Made by a program: the position numbers and the translations under genes. This document shows, piece by piece, positions 18,953-26,912 of a DNA stretch of 50,868 nt. The stretch comes from an uncultured Rhodospirillaceae bacterium (GTDB taxonomy: Bacteria > Pseudomonadota > Alphaproteobacteria > Rhodospirillales > Magnetospirillaceae), in assembly GCA_903941105.1 (NCBI GenBank), contig CAJANL010000310.1:1-50868 (forward strand), read 5' to 3'. Numbering within the stretch: the first letter of the stretch is position 1; the number at the start of each line of letters is the position of its first letter. The notes below the pieces were generated by a model. The model made no database searches. It was not told where the DNA came from and saw only the letters and a program-made list of their open reading frames with translations.

Positions 18953-20203
18953 GTGAACATCGTCTTCCTCGCCCTCGTCGCCATTGCGTTCGCCGTCTCC
19001 GCCACCGCCGAGTGGGGCGGGCGGGCCGGCGCCATGGAGCACCTCACCGCCGCCACCCTGAGTGCGGCCGAGGGCGCCGTGCCGCTGGCCCTCGGGCTGG
19101 TGGGGATCATGGCGCTGTTCCTCGGGCTGATGAAGGTGGCCGAGGCCGGCGGCCTGCTGGTGGCCACGGCGCGGCTGCTGGCGCCCCTGCTGAAGCGCCT
19201 GTTCCCCGAGATTCCGCCCGGCCATCCGGCCATGGGCGCCATGGTGATGAACGTCGCCGCCAACCTGCTGGGCCTGGGCAACGCCGCCACGCCCTTCGGC
19301 ATCCGCGCCATGGAAAAGCTGAACACGCTGAACCCGTTCAAGGGCACCGCCAGCAACGCCATGGTGCTGTTCCTCGCCATAAACACCGCCAGCGTCACCA
19401 TCTTTCCCACCAAGGTGGTGGCGCTGCGCGCCGTCACCGGCTCGTCCGATCCGGCGGCGGTGGTCGCCCCTACCCTGGTCGCCACCCTGGCGGCGGCGGT
19501 GGTGGCGGTGCTGGCGGCGCGCTGGTTGCAGCCGTTTTCGCCGCTGCCCGCCGCCGCAGCCCCGCCGGTAAATGATGAACACGTCATCGAACTCCGCGAC
19601 TCGCCGCTCTGGGCAAGCCTGGCGGCGCTGGCCGGCGTGCTGGCGCTGATCCCGCTGCTGGCCTGGAAGGGGAAGGAATTCGGCCCCTGGATCATCCCCG
19701 CCCTGGTGGTGGGCCTGCTGGCCTTCGGGCTGGCGCGGCGGGTGCGGATCTATGAGGTGTTCGTCGAGGGCGCCCGCGAAGGCTTCGAGGTGGCGGTGCG
19801 CATCATCCCCTATCTGGTGGCGATCCTGGTGGCGGTGGGCATGTTCCGCGCCTCGGGCGCCATGGACATGGTGCTGGCCCCCCTGGGCCGGCTGACCGCG
19901 CCGCTGGGAGTGCCCGCCGAGGCCCTGGCCATGGCGGCGATGCGCACCCTGTCGGGCTCGGGGTCCTATGGCCTGCTCGCCGACTACATGCGGGACCCGT
20001 CCATCGGCCCCGACAGCTATGCCGGACTGCTGCTCGGCACCATCTACGGCTCGACCGAAACCACCTTCTATGTGCTGGCGGTCTATTTCGGCGCGGTCGG
20101 AGTGCGCAGCATCCGCCACGCCCTGGCGGCGGGGCTGATCGCCGACCTGGCCGGCCTGGCCGCCGCCGCCGCCGCCTGCCGCCTCTTCAGCCCTTGGGCT
20201 TGA
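18953..20203 (+). CDS. SpmA-SpmB fusion, nucleoside-recognition membrane protein
   Basis: A 416-residue membrane protein made of two Gate/nucleoside-recognition domains. The SpmA-like half (residues 1-200) has MVMNVAANLLGLGNAATPFG and the SNAMVLFLAINTASVTIFPT segment. The SpmB-like half (residues 215-416) has EGAREGFEVAVRIIPYLVAI and SGSGSYGLLADYM. In Bacillus SpmA and SpmB are separate and help dehydrate spores; in proteobacteria the fused form occurs without sporulation and its transport role is unknown. The start is GTG. It is divergent from the secreted-protein gene and lies 26 bases upstream of the TerC gene. Confidence 0.85.
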   Translation: MNIVFLALVAIAFAVSATAEWGGRAGAMEHLTAATLSAAEGAVPLALGLVGIMALFLGLMKVAEAGGLLVATARLLAPLLKRLFPEIPPGHPAMGAMVMNVAANLLGLGNAATPFGIRAMEKLNTLNPFKGTASNAMVLFLAINTASVTIFPTKVVALRAVTGSSDPAAVVAPTLVATLAAAVVAVLAARWLQPFSPLPAAAAPPVNDEHVIELRDSPLWASLAALAGVLALIPLLAWKGKEFGPWIIPALVVGLLAFGLARRVRIYEVFVEGAREGFEVAVRIIPYLVAILVAVGMFRASGAMDMVLAPLGRLTAPLGVPAEALAMAAMRTLSGSGSYGLLADYMRDPSIGPDSYAGLLLGTIYGSTETTFYVLAVYFGAVGVRSIRHALAAGLIADLAGLAAAAAACRLFSPWA

Positions 20204-20229
20204 CGATCATCTCGGGTATGGTGCCGCCT

Positions 20230-20859
20230 ATGACCTTCGACATCACCGCCATGACCGCCCTGCTCCAGGTGATCGCCATCGACGTGGCGCTGGCCGGCGA
20301 CAACGCCATTGTCGTCGGCATGGCCGCCGCCGGCCTGCGGCACGATCTGCGCCACCGCGCCATCGTGGTCGGCATCGCCGCCGCCGCCATCCTGCGCATC
20401 GTCTTCGCGCTGTTCACCTCGCAACTACTGCAGGTCATCGGCCTGATGTTCGCCGGCGGCCTGCTGCTGCTGTGGGTGTCGTGGAAGCTGTGGCGCGAAA
20501 TCCGCAATCAGCGGGCGGCCGAGGCGGAAGCCGAGGCGGCGCTGGACGACAGCCCCGAGGGCACGGTAAAGCCGCAAAAGAGCTTTCGCGACGCCGTCAC
20601 CCAGATCATCGTCGCCGACGTCTCCATGTCGCTCGACAACGTGCTGGCGGTGGCCGGCGCGGCACGCGACCACACCATGGTGCTGGTGATCGGCTTGGCC
20701 CTTTCGGTGGCGCTGATGGGACTGGCGGCCAACATGGTCGCCCACCTGCTGCGCCGCCACCACTGGGTCGCCTATGTCGGCCTGATCATCATCCTTTACG
20801 TCGCGGCGACCATGATCTGGGATGGAGCCACCCCGCTGCTGGCCCTGGCGCAGGCGTAG
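20230..20859 (+). CDS. TerC-family integral membrane protein (YjbE type)
   Basis: A 209-residue protein with about six or seven membrane spans. Both family metal-site motifs are visible: IDVALAGDNAIVV (Asp18, Asp24, Asn25) and ADVSMSLDNVLAV (Asp130, Asp136, Asn137). A charged loop rich in Glu/Ala lies between residues 98 and 118. TerC proteins are associated with manganese export or with loading metal onto exported enzymes. No yybP-ykoY riboswitch could be recognised upstream. It may be co-transcribed with the SpmA-SpmB gene. Confidence 0.87.
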   Translation: MTFDITAMTALLQVIAIDVALAGDNAIVVGMAAAGLRHDLRHRAIVVGIAAAAILRIVFALFTSQLLQVIGLMFAGGLLLLWVSWKLWREIRNQRAAEAEAEAALDDSPEGTVKPQKSFRDAVTQIIVADVSMSLDNVLAVAGAARDHTMVLVIGLALSVALMGLAANMVAHLLRRHHWVAYVGLIIILYVAATMIWDGATPLLALAQA

Positions 20860-21033
20860 GTATTCCGCCTTTGTCCTTGCACATTCGGGTTCGAAACCCT
20901 AAGTATACCCCGTCGAATTCGTTGGGCGTTTCCCACGGCGGCGCTCCCGCGCACAACCTGGCATCCCCCAGACCTGAGTTTGATGCCCCCCACATAACGT
21001 GCCGGGGGTGATGTCGGCTATTGGAGGATGATC

Positions 21034-21240
21034 ATGTCCACCGGCACTGTGAAGTGGTTCAACAGCACCAAGGGTTTCGGGTTCATCATGCCCGACGACG
21101 GCTCGGCCGACGTGTTCGTTCACATCTCGGCCGTCGAGCGCGCCGGCATGTCGAATTTGGGCGAGGGCCAGAAGCTTTCGTTCGAGCTGGAGCGTGGCCG
21201 CACCGGCAAGATGGCCGCGGTCAACCTCAAGGCCATCTGA
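21034..21240 (+). CDS. Cold-shock protein, CspA family
   Basis: A 68-residue single cold-shock domain that binds single-stranded RNA or DNA and melts RNA structure. The RNP1-like motif KGFGFI and RNP2-like VFVHIS are intact, as is the N-terminal [14 protein letters not shown] 21034 fits GGAGG six bases upstream; ATG 21028 would place the site too close. The 174-base leader contains a CCCCC...GGGGG pairing near 20983-21008, in keeping with structured csp leaders. It is followed by infA. Confidence 0.94.
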   Translation: MSTGTVKWFNSTKGFGFIMPDDGSADVFVHISAVERAGMSNLGEGQKLSFELERGRTGKMAAVNLKAI

Positions 21241-21292
21241 GGATTTATCAGGGGGCGGCGCTGGCCGCCCTCGCTGGGCTTGGAGGTGGCCG

Positions 21293-21568
21293 ATGGCCAA
21301 AGAAGATCTGATTGAGTTCGATGGTGTGGTCAGCGAAGTGCTGCCCGACGCGCGTTTTCGCGTCAAGCTTGATACCGGCCACGACGTCATGGCCTATACC
21401 GCCGGCCGGATGAAGAAGAACCGGATCCGCATCCTGGTGGGCGACCGCGTCACCGTCGAGATGACGCCCTACGACCTGACCAAGGCCCGCATCAATTTCC
21501 GTCACAAGGACGAGCGCGCCTCCAACATGGGAGCCCCAGGCCGCCGGCCGCCGCCGCGCCGCCGCTGA
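21293..21568 (+). CDS. infA: Translation initiation factor IF-1, extended form
   Basis: A 91-residue IF-1 with the OB-fold core [18 protein letters not shown], the [18 protein letters not shown] stretch and [21 protein letters not shown]-1 is normally about 72 residues; here a basic, Pro/Arg-rich tail ([12 protein letters not shown]) extends the C-terminus. IF-1 occupies the ribosomal A site during initiation. Many alphaproteobacteria carry a second infA beside a cold-shock gene, as here, so this may not be the only copy. GGAGG precedes the ATG. Confidence 0.92.
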   Translation: MAKEDLIEFDGVVSEVLPDARFRVKLDTGHDVMAYTAGRMKKNRIRILVGDRVTVEMTPYDLTKARINFRHKDERASNMGAPGRRPPPRRR

Positions 21569-21663
21569 GGCCCATCCTCTTCCCCTCCGCCATCCGCTCC
21601 AATGGTGAGCCACCCTTCGAGATGGCCCTTCGGGCCTCCGGAAGGCGTGAGGTGGACGCGGTC

Positions 21664-22404
21664 TTAATCATACCGCCCGACGATGAGGAATTCCCGGTTG
21701 CCCTCCGGCCCGAGGATCGGGCTGTCGCAGAGGCCGACCACCGTCCAGCCGGGCAGGCCGGCCAGCCAGTCGCCGATGCGCTGGCAGACTTCGGCATGCA
21801 GTTCCGGCTCGCGCACCACGCCGCCCTTGCCGACGCGGCCCTTACCGACCTCGAATTGCGGCTTAATCAACGCCGCCAGCACCGCCCCCGGGCGAACCAG
21901 CGCCAGCGCCGCCGGCAGCACCGTCTCCAGCCCGATGAAGGCGGCGTCGCACACCACCATGTCCACCGGCTCGGGGATCTGCTCCACCGTCAGATAGCGG
22001 GCGTTGGTACGTTCCAGCACCACCACGCGGGGATCGGTGCGCAGCTTCCAGGCGAGCTGGCCGTGGCCGACATCGACGGCATAGACGCGGGCGGCGCCAT
22101 GGGTCAGCAGAACATCGGTGAAGCCGCCGGTCGAGGCGCCCACATCCACCGCCACGCGACCCGCCACCTCCAGCCCGAACGACCCGATGGCCGCCGCCAG
22201 CTTGAGGCCGCCGCGCGACACCCACGGGTGATCCTGGCCCTTGAGTTCCAGGGGCGCATCGTCGGGGAAGGCTGTGCCAGGCTTGTCGACCCGCTTGCCG
22301 CCGCTTTCCACCAGCCCGGCCATGACCAGCGCCTGGGCGCGGGCGCGGCTTTCCACCAGCCCCCGCTCCACCAGCAACTGGTCGACCCGCTTCTTCGCCG
22401 TCAT
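21664..22404 (-). CDS. tlyA: TlyA-family rRNA 2'-O-methyltransferase
   Basis: A 246-residue protein with an N-terminal S4 RNA-binding domain (VDQLLVERGLVESRARAQAL, residues 7-60) and a Rossmann methyltransferase domain (VAVDVGASTGGFTDVLL, residues 85-101). The catalytic tetrad expected of TlyA is present: Lys68, Asp153, Lys181 and Glu238. In mycobacteria TlyA makes 2'-O-methylcytidine in 16S and 23S rRNA; the shorter proteobacterial type generally acts on 23S. The old name hemolysin is misleading. It is divergent from the HDAC-like gene. Confidence 0.9.
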   Translation of the reverse strand: MTAKKRVDQLLVERGLVESRARAQALVMAGLVESGGKRVDKPGTAFPDDAPLELKGQDHPWVSRGGLKLAAAIGSFGLEVAGRVAVDVGASTGGFTDVLLTHGAARVYAVDVGHGQLAWKLRTDPRVVVLERTNARYLTVEQIPEPVDMVVCDAAFIGLETVLPAALALVRPGAVLAALIKPQFEVGKGRVGKGGVVREPELHAEVCQRIGDWLAGLPGWTVVGLCDSPILGPEGNREFLIVGRYD

Positions 22405-22502
22405 GGTCGTGACCTCATGCGCAAATCAGGGATGGAATTTGCACGGTCCTTCCCCGACAATGAAACAAAAACGCAAACCCCTAGGGATGGCCACGTAAGA
22501 AA

Positions 22503-23435
22503 ATGCCCACAGTCCTCTACTCCCATCCCGTATGCATCGAACACGATACGGGGGAATACCACCCTGAATGCGCCGACCGCCTGCGTGCCGTCCTGGCTGC
22601 GCTGGACAGCGAGGACTTCCAGCTGCTGGAGCGCGAGGATGCCCCGCACGCCACCATGGAACAACTCCTGCGGGCCCATCCCCTGAGCCATGTCGACCAC
22701 GTCATGAGCGTGGTCCCCCACAGCGACAGCCACCACCACATCGACCCCGACACAGTGCTGTCACGCAATTCCGGCGAGGCGGCGCTGCGGGCGGCCGGGG
22801 CGGTGTGCGCGGCGGTGGACGCGGTGGCCGCCAAGCGGGCACGCAACGCCTTCTGCGCCGTACGCCCGCCCGGCCACCACGCCGAACGCGAGGGGTCCAT
22901 GGGCTTCTGCCTGTTCAACAACGCCGCCATCGGGGCGCTGCATGCCCGCGATGCGCACGGCTTCCAGCGGGTGGCGGTGATCGACTTCGACGTTCACCAC
23001 GGCAACGGCACCCAGCACATCCTGTGGGACGAAGAGGGCACCTTCTACGCCTCCACCCACCAGGAGCACGCCTATCCCAACACCGGGTTCATGCACGAGA
23101 CCGGCGGCAAGGGACGGATGGTCAACGTGCCGCTGCAGGCCGGCACCGGCAGCGACGACTTCCGCATGGCCTTCACCGACATCATCCTGCCCAAGCTGCA
23201 CGACTTCCAGCCCGACTTCATCCTGATCTCAGCCGGATTCGACGGCCATGCCGCCGACCCGCTGGCCCATCTCAGGCTGACCACCGCCGATTTCGGCTGG
23301 GTCACCCGCCAACTGCTGCAAATAGCCAAGGAAAGCGCCGACAACCGTATCGTCTCAGTGCTGGAAGGCGGCTACGACCTGGGCGCCCTGGCGGCCAGCG
23401 CCAGGGAGCATGTCCGGGCGTTGATGGGGGCGTAG
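22503..23435 (+). CDS. Histone deacetylase-family zinc hydrolase
   Basis: A 310-residue class II-type HDAC fold enzyme. Catalytic His125-His126 are in RPPGHHAEREGSMGFC. The zinc ligands Asp163 and His165 are in DFDVHHGNGT and Asp247 in SAGFDGHAADPL. The transition-state Tyr is in EGGYDLGAL. Bacterial members deacetylate small acetylated molecules such as acetylpolyamines or protein lysines. The substrate cannot be assigned. The gene follows a short divergent promoter region containing a CCCTAGGG palindrome near 22480. Confidence 0.92.
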   Translation: MPTVLYSHPVCIEHDTGEYHPECADRLRAVLAALDSEDFQLLEREDAPHATMEQLLRAHPLSHVDHVMSVVPHSDSHHHIDPDTVLSRNSGEAALRAAGAVCAAVDAVAAKRARNAFCAVRPPGHHAEREGSMGFCLFNNAAIGALHARDAHGFQRVAVIDFDVHHGNGTQHILWDEEGTFYASTHQEHAYPNTGFMHETGGKGRMVNVPLQAGTGSDDFRMAFTDIILPKLHDFQPDFILISAGFDGHAADPLAHLRLTTADFGWVTRQLLQIAKESADNRIVSVLEGGYDLGALAASAREHVRALMGA

Positions 23436-23455
23436 ACAGTGCCCCTCACCCTAAT

Positions 23456-23575
23456 TCACGACGCCAGAATGGCGTGCATGAACGCCATGGGCAGGGCGAC
23501 GATGGCCACGCCCACCGCCGCCGCGGCGAAATCGACGGCAAGGTGGCGCAGGATCTGACGGTCGATGAGTTTCAT
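23456..23575 (-). CDS. Small membrane protein, 39 residues
   Basis: A short frame with ATG at 23575, a good ribosome-binding site (GGGAGAG, six bases upstream) and stop at 23456. It encodes a positively charged N-terminus (MKLIDRQILRHLAVDF) followed by one hydrophobic helix rich in Ala/Val (residues 15-37). It sits between the HDAC-like gene and another membrane protein, oriented with the latter. No family is recognised; small single-pass proteins often regulate a larger membrane partner. Confidence 0.6.
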   Translation of the reverse strand: MKLIDRQILRHLAVDFAAAAVGVAIVALPMAFMHAILAS

Positions 23576-23670
23576 GGCGGCTCTCCCTGGTACCGGTTAT
23601 GGACGAGGGCGAGATTAGCGGCTGACGGTCAGCAACTGGCGTGTCAAGGATGCGCCATAAAGAAGGCGGA

Positions 23671-23922
23671 TCAAGCGTGGTGGCTGGTATGGTTGTGCAG
23701 CCAGTCGGTCAGCGCGGTGGGCAGCAGACGGATGAGGCCGTAGCCGGCGATCACCACTGCCAGCACCAGTGCCACCGGCAGGATGACCATTTCAGTCTCG
23801 ATCAGATAGACCACCACGGCGGCATAGCCGGCGACACTCAGGAAGACCGCCACTTCGCGGCGCGAGCGGATGGCCGCGATGGCGGCGGCGGCGGCGACAA
23901 CAAGAAGCAGAATGCCGTCCAT
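23671..23922 (-). CDS. Small integral membrane protein of unknown function
   Basis: An 83-residue protein with three predicted membrane segments, around residues 2-18, 25-43 and 46-64, and a His-rich end (NHTSHHA). I chose ATG 23922 with GAGGTG upstream; longer starts add non-hydrophobic residues. No family recognised. It lies upstream of the 39-residue protein on the same strand with 95 bases between, so they may share a transcript. The terminal histidines could bind metal, which is speculation. Confidence 0.6.
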   Translation of the reverse strand: MDGILLLVVAAAAAIAAIRSRREVAVFLSVAGYAAVVVYLIETEMVILPVALVLAVVIAGYGLIRLLPTALTDWLHNHTSHHA

Positions 23923-23994
23923 GATCACCTCGTCGGTCCGATGCCCCACCACCATCATCAGACGAGTTTCGCCGTCGACCGGCAACGGCGCGAT

Positions 23995-24026
23995 GGTATG
24001 AATGCTTTGGGGTATGAATCCTTTGG
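23995..24026. repeat. Two tandem 16-bp repeats in a divergent promoter region
   Basis: GGTATGAATGCTTTGG (23995-24010) is followed directly by GGTATGAATCCTTTGG (24011-24026), differing at one base. They lie between a minus-strand membrane-protein gene and the plus-strand ABM gene. This is a possible pair of regulator binding sites. Confidence 0.7.
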
Positions 24027-24120
24027 GTTAGTCGCCGCCTCGATCCATGGCGGCGGGATGCGGGGTGGCATGGCGGCCGAGGGTGTGCGACCCTTGGGCC
24101 GTGTCGCATGGGAGCCCCGA

Positions 24121-24417
24121 ATGATCGTCACCCTCGTCCACGTCCATGTGAAGCCCGACTGCGTCGACGGCTTCATCACCGCCACCCTGGGCAACCATGC
24201 CGGCTCGGTGGCCGAGGCCGGCAACCGCCGCTTCGACCTGTTGCAGGACCCGGCGGACCCCGCCCGCTTCATCATCTACGAGGCCTTCCTGTCCGAGGAC
24301 GACATCGCCGGCCACAAGCTGACCGCCCACTACCTGGCCTGGCGCCAGGCGGTGGACGGCATGATGGCGGAACAGCGCTTCGGCGTGCGCTGGACGCCCC
24401 TGGCGCTCAAGGAATGA
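24121..24417 (+). CDS. Antibiotic biosynthesis monooxygenase-domain protein
   Basis: A 98-residue ABM-fold protein. The beginning MIVTLVHVHVKPDCVDGFI, the middle NRRFDLLQDPADPARFIIYE and the end HKLTAHYLAWRQAV follow the dimeric alpha-beta barrel family that includes quinol monooxygenase YgiN and LsrG. Such enzymes act on quinols or on autoinducer-2 derivatives. GGGAG precedes the ATG. The stop overlaps the start of the alcohol dehydrogenase (ATGA), so the two are coupled and may act on the same substrate. Which family reaction it performs is undetermined. Confidence 0.82.
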   Translation: MIVTLVHVHVKPDCVDGFITATLGNHAGSVAEAGNRRFDLLQDPADPARFIIYEAFLSEDDIAGHKLTAHYLAWRQAVDGMMAEQRFGVRWTPLALKE

Positions 24418-25562
24418 ACTTCACCGTCTCCCGCCTGCCCCGCCTGATTTTCGGCGAGGGCCGCATCGCAGAGGTGCCGCGCGAGGTCGCCGCCCTCGGC
24501 CGCCGCTGCCTGCTGGTCACCGGCGCCCGCTCGCTGGAGGCCGGGCCGTTCTGGCCACAGTTGGCGGGGGGCTTTGCCCGCGAGGGGATCGAACTGCACC
24601 GGTTCGCGGTGACCGGCGAGCCCTCGCCCGAGATGGTGGACGCGGCGGTGGCCCGTTTCTCCACCGCCGGGATCGAAGTGGTGGCGGGCATCGGCGGCGG
24701 CAGCGCGCTGGACGCCGCCAAGGCCATCGCCGGCCTGCTGCGGCCGGGCAACTCCGTCATGGACCACCTGGAGGGCGTCGGCCGCGGCGTGCCCTACCAC
24801 GGCCCCGCCCTGCCCTGTGTGGCGGTGCCCACCACCGCCGGCACCGGCTCGGAGGCGACCAAGAACGCCGTGCTATCCTCGGTGGGTCCGCAGGGCTTCA
24901 AGAAGTCGTTCCGCCACGACGACCTGATCGCCCGCGTCGCGGTGGTGGACCCGGACCTGCTCGCCACCTGCCCGTCCGACGTGCGGGCCGCCAACGGCAT
25001 GGACGCCTTCACCCAGTTGCTGGAGGCCTACACCTCGACCAACGCCAGCCCGTTCACCGACGCGCTGGCATGGTGCGGACTGGAAGCGTTCCGCGACGGA
25101 TTTTTCGCCGCCCTCGATGGCGACCGCGAGGGCCGCGCCCGCCTGGCCTACGCCGCCACGCTGTCCGGCATCTGCCTGGCGCAGACCGGACTGGGCGCGG
25201 TACATGGCTTGGCCTCGCCGCTGGGCGCCTGGTTTCCCATCCCGCACGGCGTCGCCTGCGGCACCCTGGTCGCCGAGGCCACCGAGATCAACATCCAGGC
25301 GTTGCGGACCCGCCTGCCGGCCAGTCCGGCGCTGACCAAATATGCCCGCGCCGGCGAACTGCTGGCGGGGAATTCCCATGGCCTCGCCGACCTGCTGCGG
25401 CGCTGGATCGCCCGCCTGGGCATCGCCCGGCTGGGGGCCTATGGGGTGGGCGAGGCCGACATCGACCGCCTGGTGGCGGCCAGCGGCGGCAACAGCATGA
25501 AGACCAACCCGCTGGTGCTCGAACCGGCGGAAATCGCCGATCTGGTGCGGCGGCGGCTGTAG
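24414..25562 (+). CDS. Iron-containing alcohol dehydrogenase family protein
   Basis: A 382-residue group III dehydrogenase. The nucleotide part has VVAGIGGGSALDAAKAIA, and AVPTTAGTGSEATKNAV is the family signature. Of the four usual metal ligands, Asp197, His264 and His278 are in place, but the position equivalent to the second ligand is Gln201 (GMDAFTQLLEAY). The enzyme could use an altered metal site, as seen in some subgroups. It probably oxidises or reduces an alcohol/aldehyde with NAD(P). It is coupled to the upstream ABM gene. Confidence 0.88.
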   Translation: MNFTVSRLPRLIFGEGRIAEVPREVAALGRRCLLVTGARSLEAGPFWPQLAGGFAREGIELHRFAVTGEPSPEMVDAAVARFSTAGIEVVAGIGGGSALDAAKAIAGLLRPGNSVMDHLEGVGRGVPYHGPALPCVAVPTTAGTGSEATKNAVLSSVGPQGFKKSFRHDDLIARVAVVDPDLLATCPSDVRAANGMDAFTQLLEAYTSTNASPFTDALAWCGLEAFRDGFFAALDGDREGRARLAYAATLSGICLAQTGLGAVHGLASPLGAWFPIPHGVACGTLVAEATEINIQALRTRLPASPALTKYARAGELLAGNSHGLADLLRRWIARLGIARLGAYGVGEADIDRLVAASGGNSMKTNPLVLEPAEIADLVRRRL

Positions 25563-25573
25563 GATAAGCCACC

Positions 25574-25855
25574 TCAGTCCGTCCTCGCGGCCTTTCCGTC
25601 CGATCCGCTGAGCCCGTCCCAGGCGCCGGAAGCAGCGTCACGCACGGTGCGAGCGGCATCGCGACTGGTGTGGCCGATAGCCTTGGCGGCATCGCGAAAG
25701 CCGTGGCCGACGGCGGTGGCCCCGTCCTTGACGCCCTCCTTGACCTTGCTCGCCACCGCCCTGGCGTCGGCCTTGACGGTCGACTCGGCCTCTTCGGCGG
25801 CCACAGGCATGGCGGCGAGCGACAAAACGGCCGCCAGAGCCAGAATACGACGCAT
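25574..25855 (-). CDS. Small secreted Ala-rich protein
   Basis: A 93-residue protein with a clear signal peptide (MRRILALAAVLSLAAMPVAA) and AAGGAGAGG just upstream of ATG 25855. The mature part is a repetitive charged/Ala-rich helix with ADARAVASKVKEGVKDGA and FRDAAKAIGHTSRDAARTV, a rough 11-residue periodicity like amphipathic stress-associated helices. Function unknown. It lies 13 bases after yaiI on the same strand. Confidence 0.65.
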   Translation of the reverse strand: MRRILALAAVLSLAAMPVAAEEAESTVKADARAVASKVKEGVKDGATAVGHGFRDAAKAIGHTSRDAARTVRDAASGAWDGLSGSDGKAARTD

Positions 25856-25868
25856 GGTCCTCTCCTTG

Positions 25869-26315
25869 TCAGCGGCCGCGCTTGACGGCCTGCACCAGTG
25901 TTTCCAGTCCGTCGAGGAAGCGCGAGCGATCCTGCGGCTTGTATCCCGACGGTCCACCGGTGATTTCGCCGGTCTCACGCAAATGGGTCATCAAATCGCG
26001 CATGGCCAGCGTCATGCCGATGGAGGCCTCATCGAACGGCTTGCCACGCGAGTCGATGGCGCGCGCCCCCTTGGCCACCACCCGGGCGGCCAGCGGAATA
26101 TCGCTGGTGACCACGATGTCGCCGGGACAGACCCGGTCGACGATCAGGTCATCGGCGGCATCGGGACCTTCCGGCGCCACCACCTTTTCCACCAGATAGT
26201 GATCGCCGCGGAGCCAGCGGTTGCTCACCAGCACCACCGGCACGGCGTGGCGCTCGGCCACCTTCACCACCTCGTCCTTGACCGGGCAGGCATCGCCATC
26301 GACGAAGATGTGCAT
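25869..26315 (-). CDS. YaiI/YqxD family protein (DUF188)
   Basis: A 148-residue DUF188 protein with the signature MHIFVDGDACPVKDEV and the motif VVTSDIPLAARVVAKGA, resembling a PIN-like nuclease fold with conserved acidic residues. Biological function is not established. ATG 26315 overlaps the upstream stop by one base (TGATG), so translation is coupled. Length matches the family. Confidence 0.9.
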   Translation of the reverse strand: MHIFVDGDACPVKDEVVKVAERHAVPVVLVSNRWLRGDHYLVEKVVAPEGPDAADDLIVDRVCPGDIVVTSDIPLAARVVAKGARAIDSRGKPFDEASIGMTLAMRDLMTHLRETGEITGGPSGYKPQDRSRFLDGLETLVQAVKRGR

Positions 26316-26770
26316 CAGCCGCCGCCTCCCTTGGCCGGCTTCGGCGGGCGGCAGACCGCCTTGGCCTCGGTGCTGATCAGGCACTCCATGCGCGGACCGG
26401 AGCGGCGCGGAATCAGGTAGGTGGCCTTGTCACGGTACTCCAGCACCAGGTTATGGTAGGACATGGTGGTCAGCACCGGCGGCTTGTCGATGTTGCGGAA
26501 CACCAGCAGCGGGCAGCCGTCGTCGCGGTTGCACAGCGCCACCGACTCCAGGCTGATGAGCGTGGTCCCGCCGGCCCGCGCCACGCTGAGTTCGAACGGC
26601 CGCTTGGCCGCCATGGCCTGCGCCACCTGCTGCCTGGCGAATTTCTTCACCGCCGCGATCTCGTGCATGGAGGGCGAGGCCGAGAACAACGGAACGTGGC
26701 GCGAGGGCTCGACCTCGGCGGCGGCGGCGACGAGCGGCAGCAGGATGAATGCGGCGGCACGGATCTTCAC
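26315..26770 (-). CDS. Secreted hypothetical protein
   Basis: A 151-residue protein with a signal peptide (MKIRAAAFILLPLVAAAA). The start is GTG 26770 with GAGGGG upstream. The mature part holds two cysteine pairs: C102/C108 (ALCNRDDGCPLLVF) and C132/C140 (RMECLISTEAKAVC), spaced as possible disulfides. It ends in a Lys/Gly tail. No family recognised. It is the first gene of a probable three-gene unit with yaiI and the 93-residue secreted protein. Confidence 0.65.
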   Translation of the reverse strand: MKIRAAAFILLPLVAAAAEVEPSRHVPLFSASPSMHEIAAVKKFARQQVAQAMAAKRPFELSVARAGGTTLISLESVALCNRDDGCPLLVFRNIDKPPVLTTMSYHNLVLEYRDKATYLIPRRSGPRMECLISTEAKAVCRPPKPAKGGGG

Positions 26771-26912
26771 AACGGCAGCCCCTCATGGAAGGGCGGCAGT
26801 GTACAGGCATTGTCGCCATCCCAGAAGCCGTATCGCTGCCTGATTTGACCAAGGTAACATGACACCGGCGATCAATAAGGCATTTCTTGGAACCCACACG
26901 AAAGGACGCTCG

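Noticed and set aside
20884-20900. GGGTTCGAAACCC resembling a tRNA T-arm
   Set aside because: The T-stem has a mismatch and no acceptor, D- or anticodon arm can be placed; the upstream bases are terC coding sequence.
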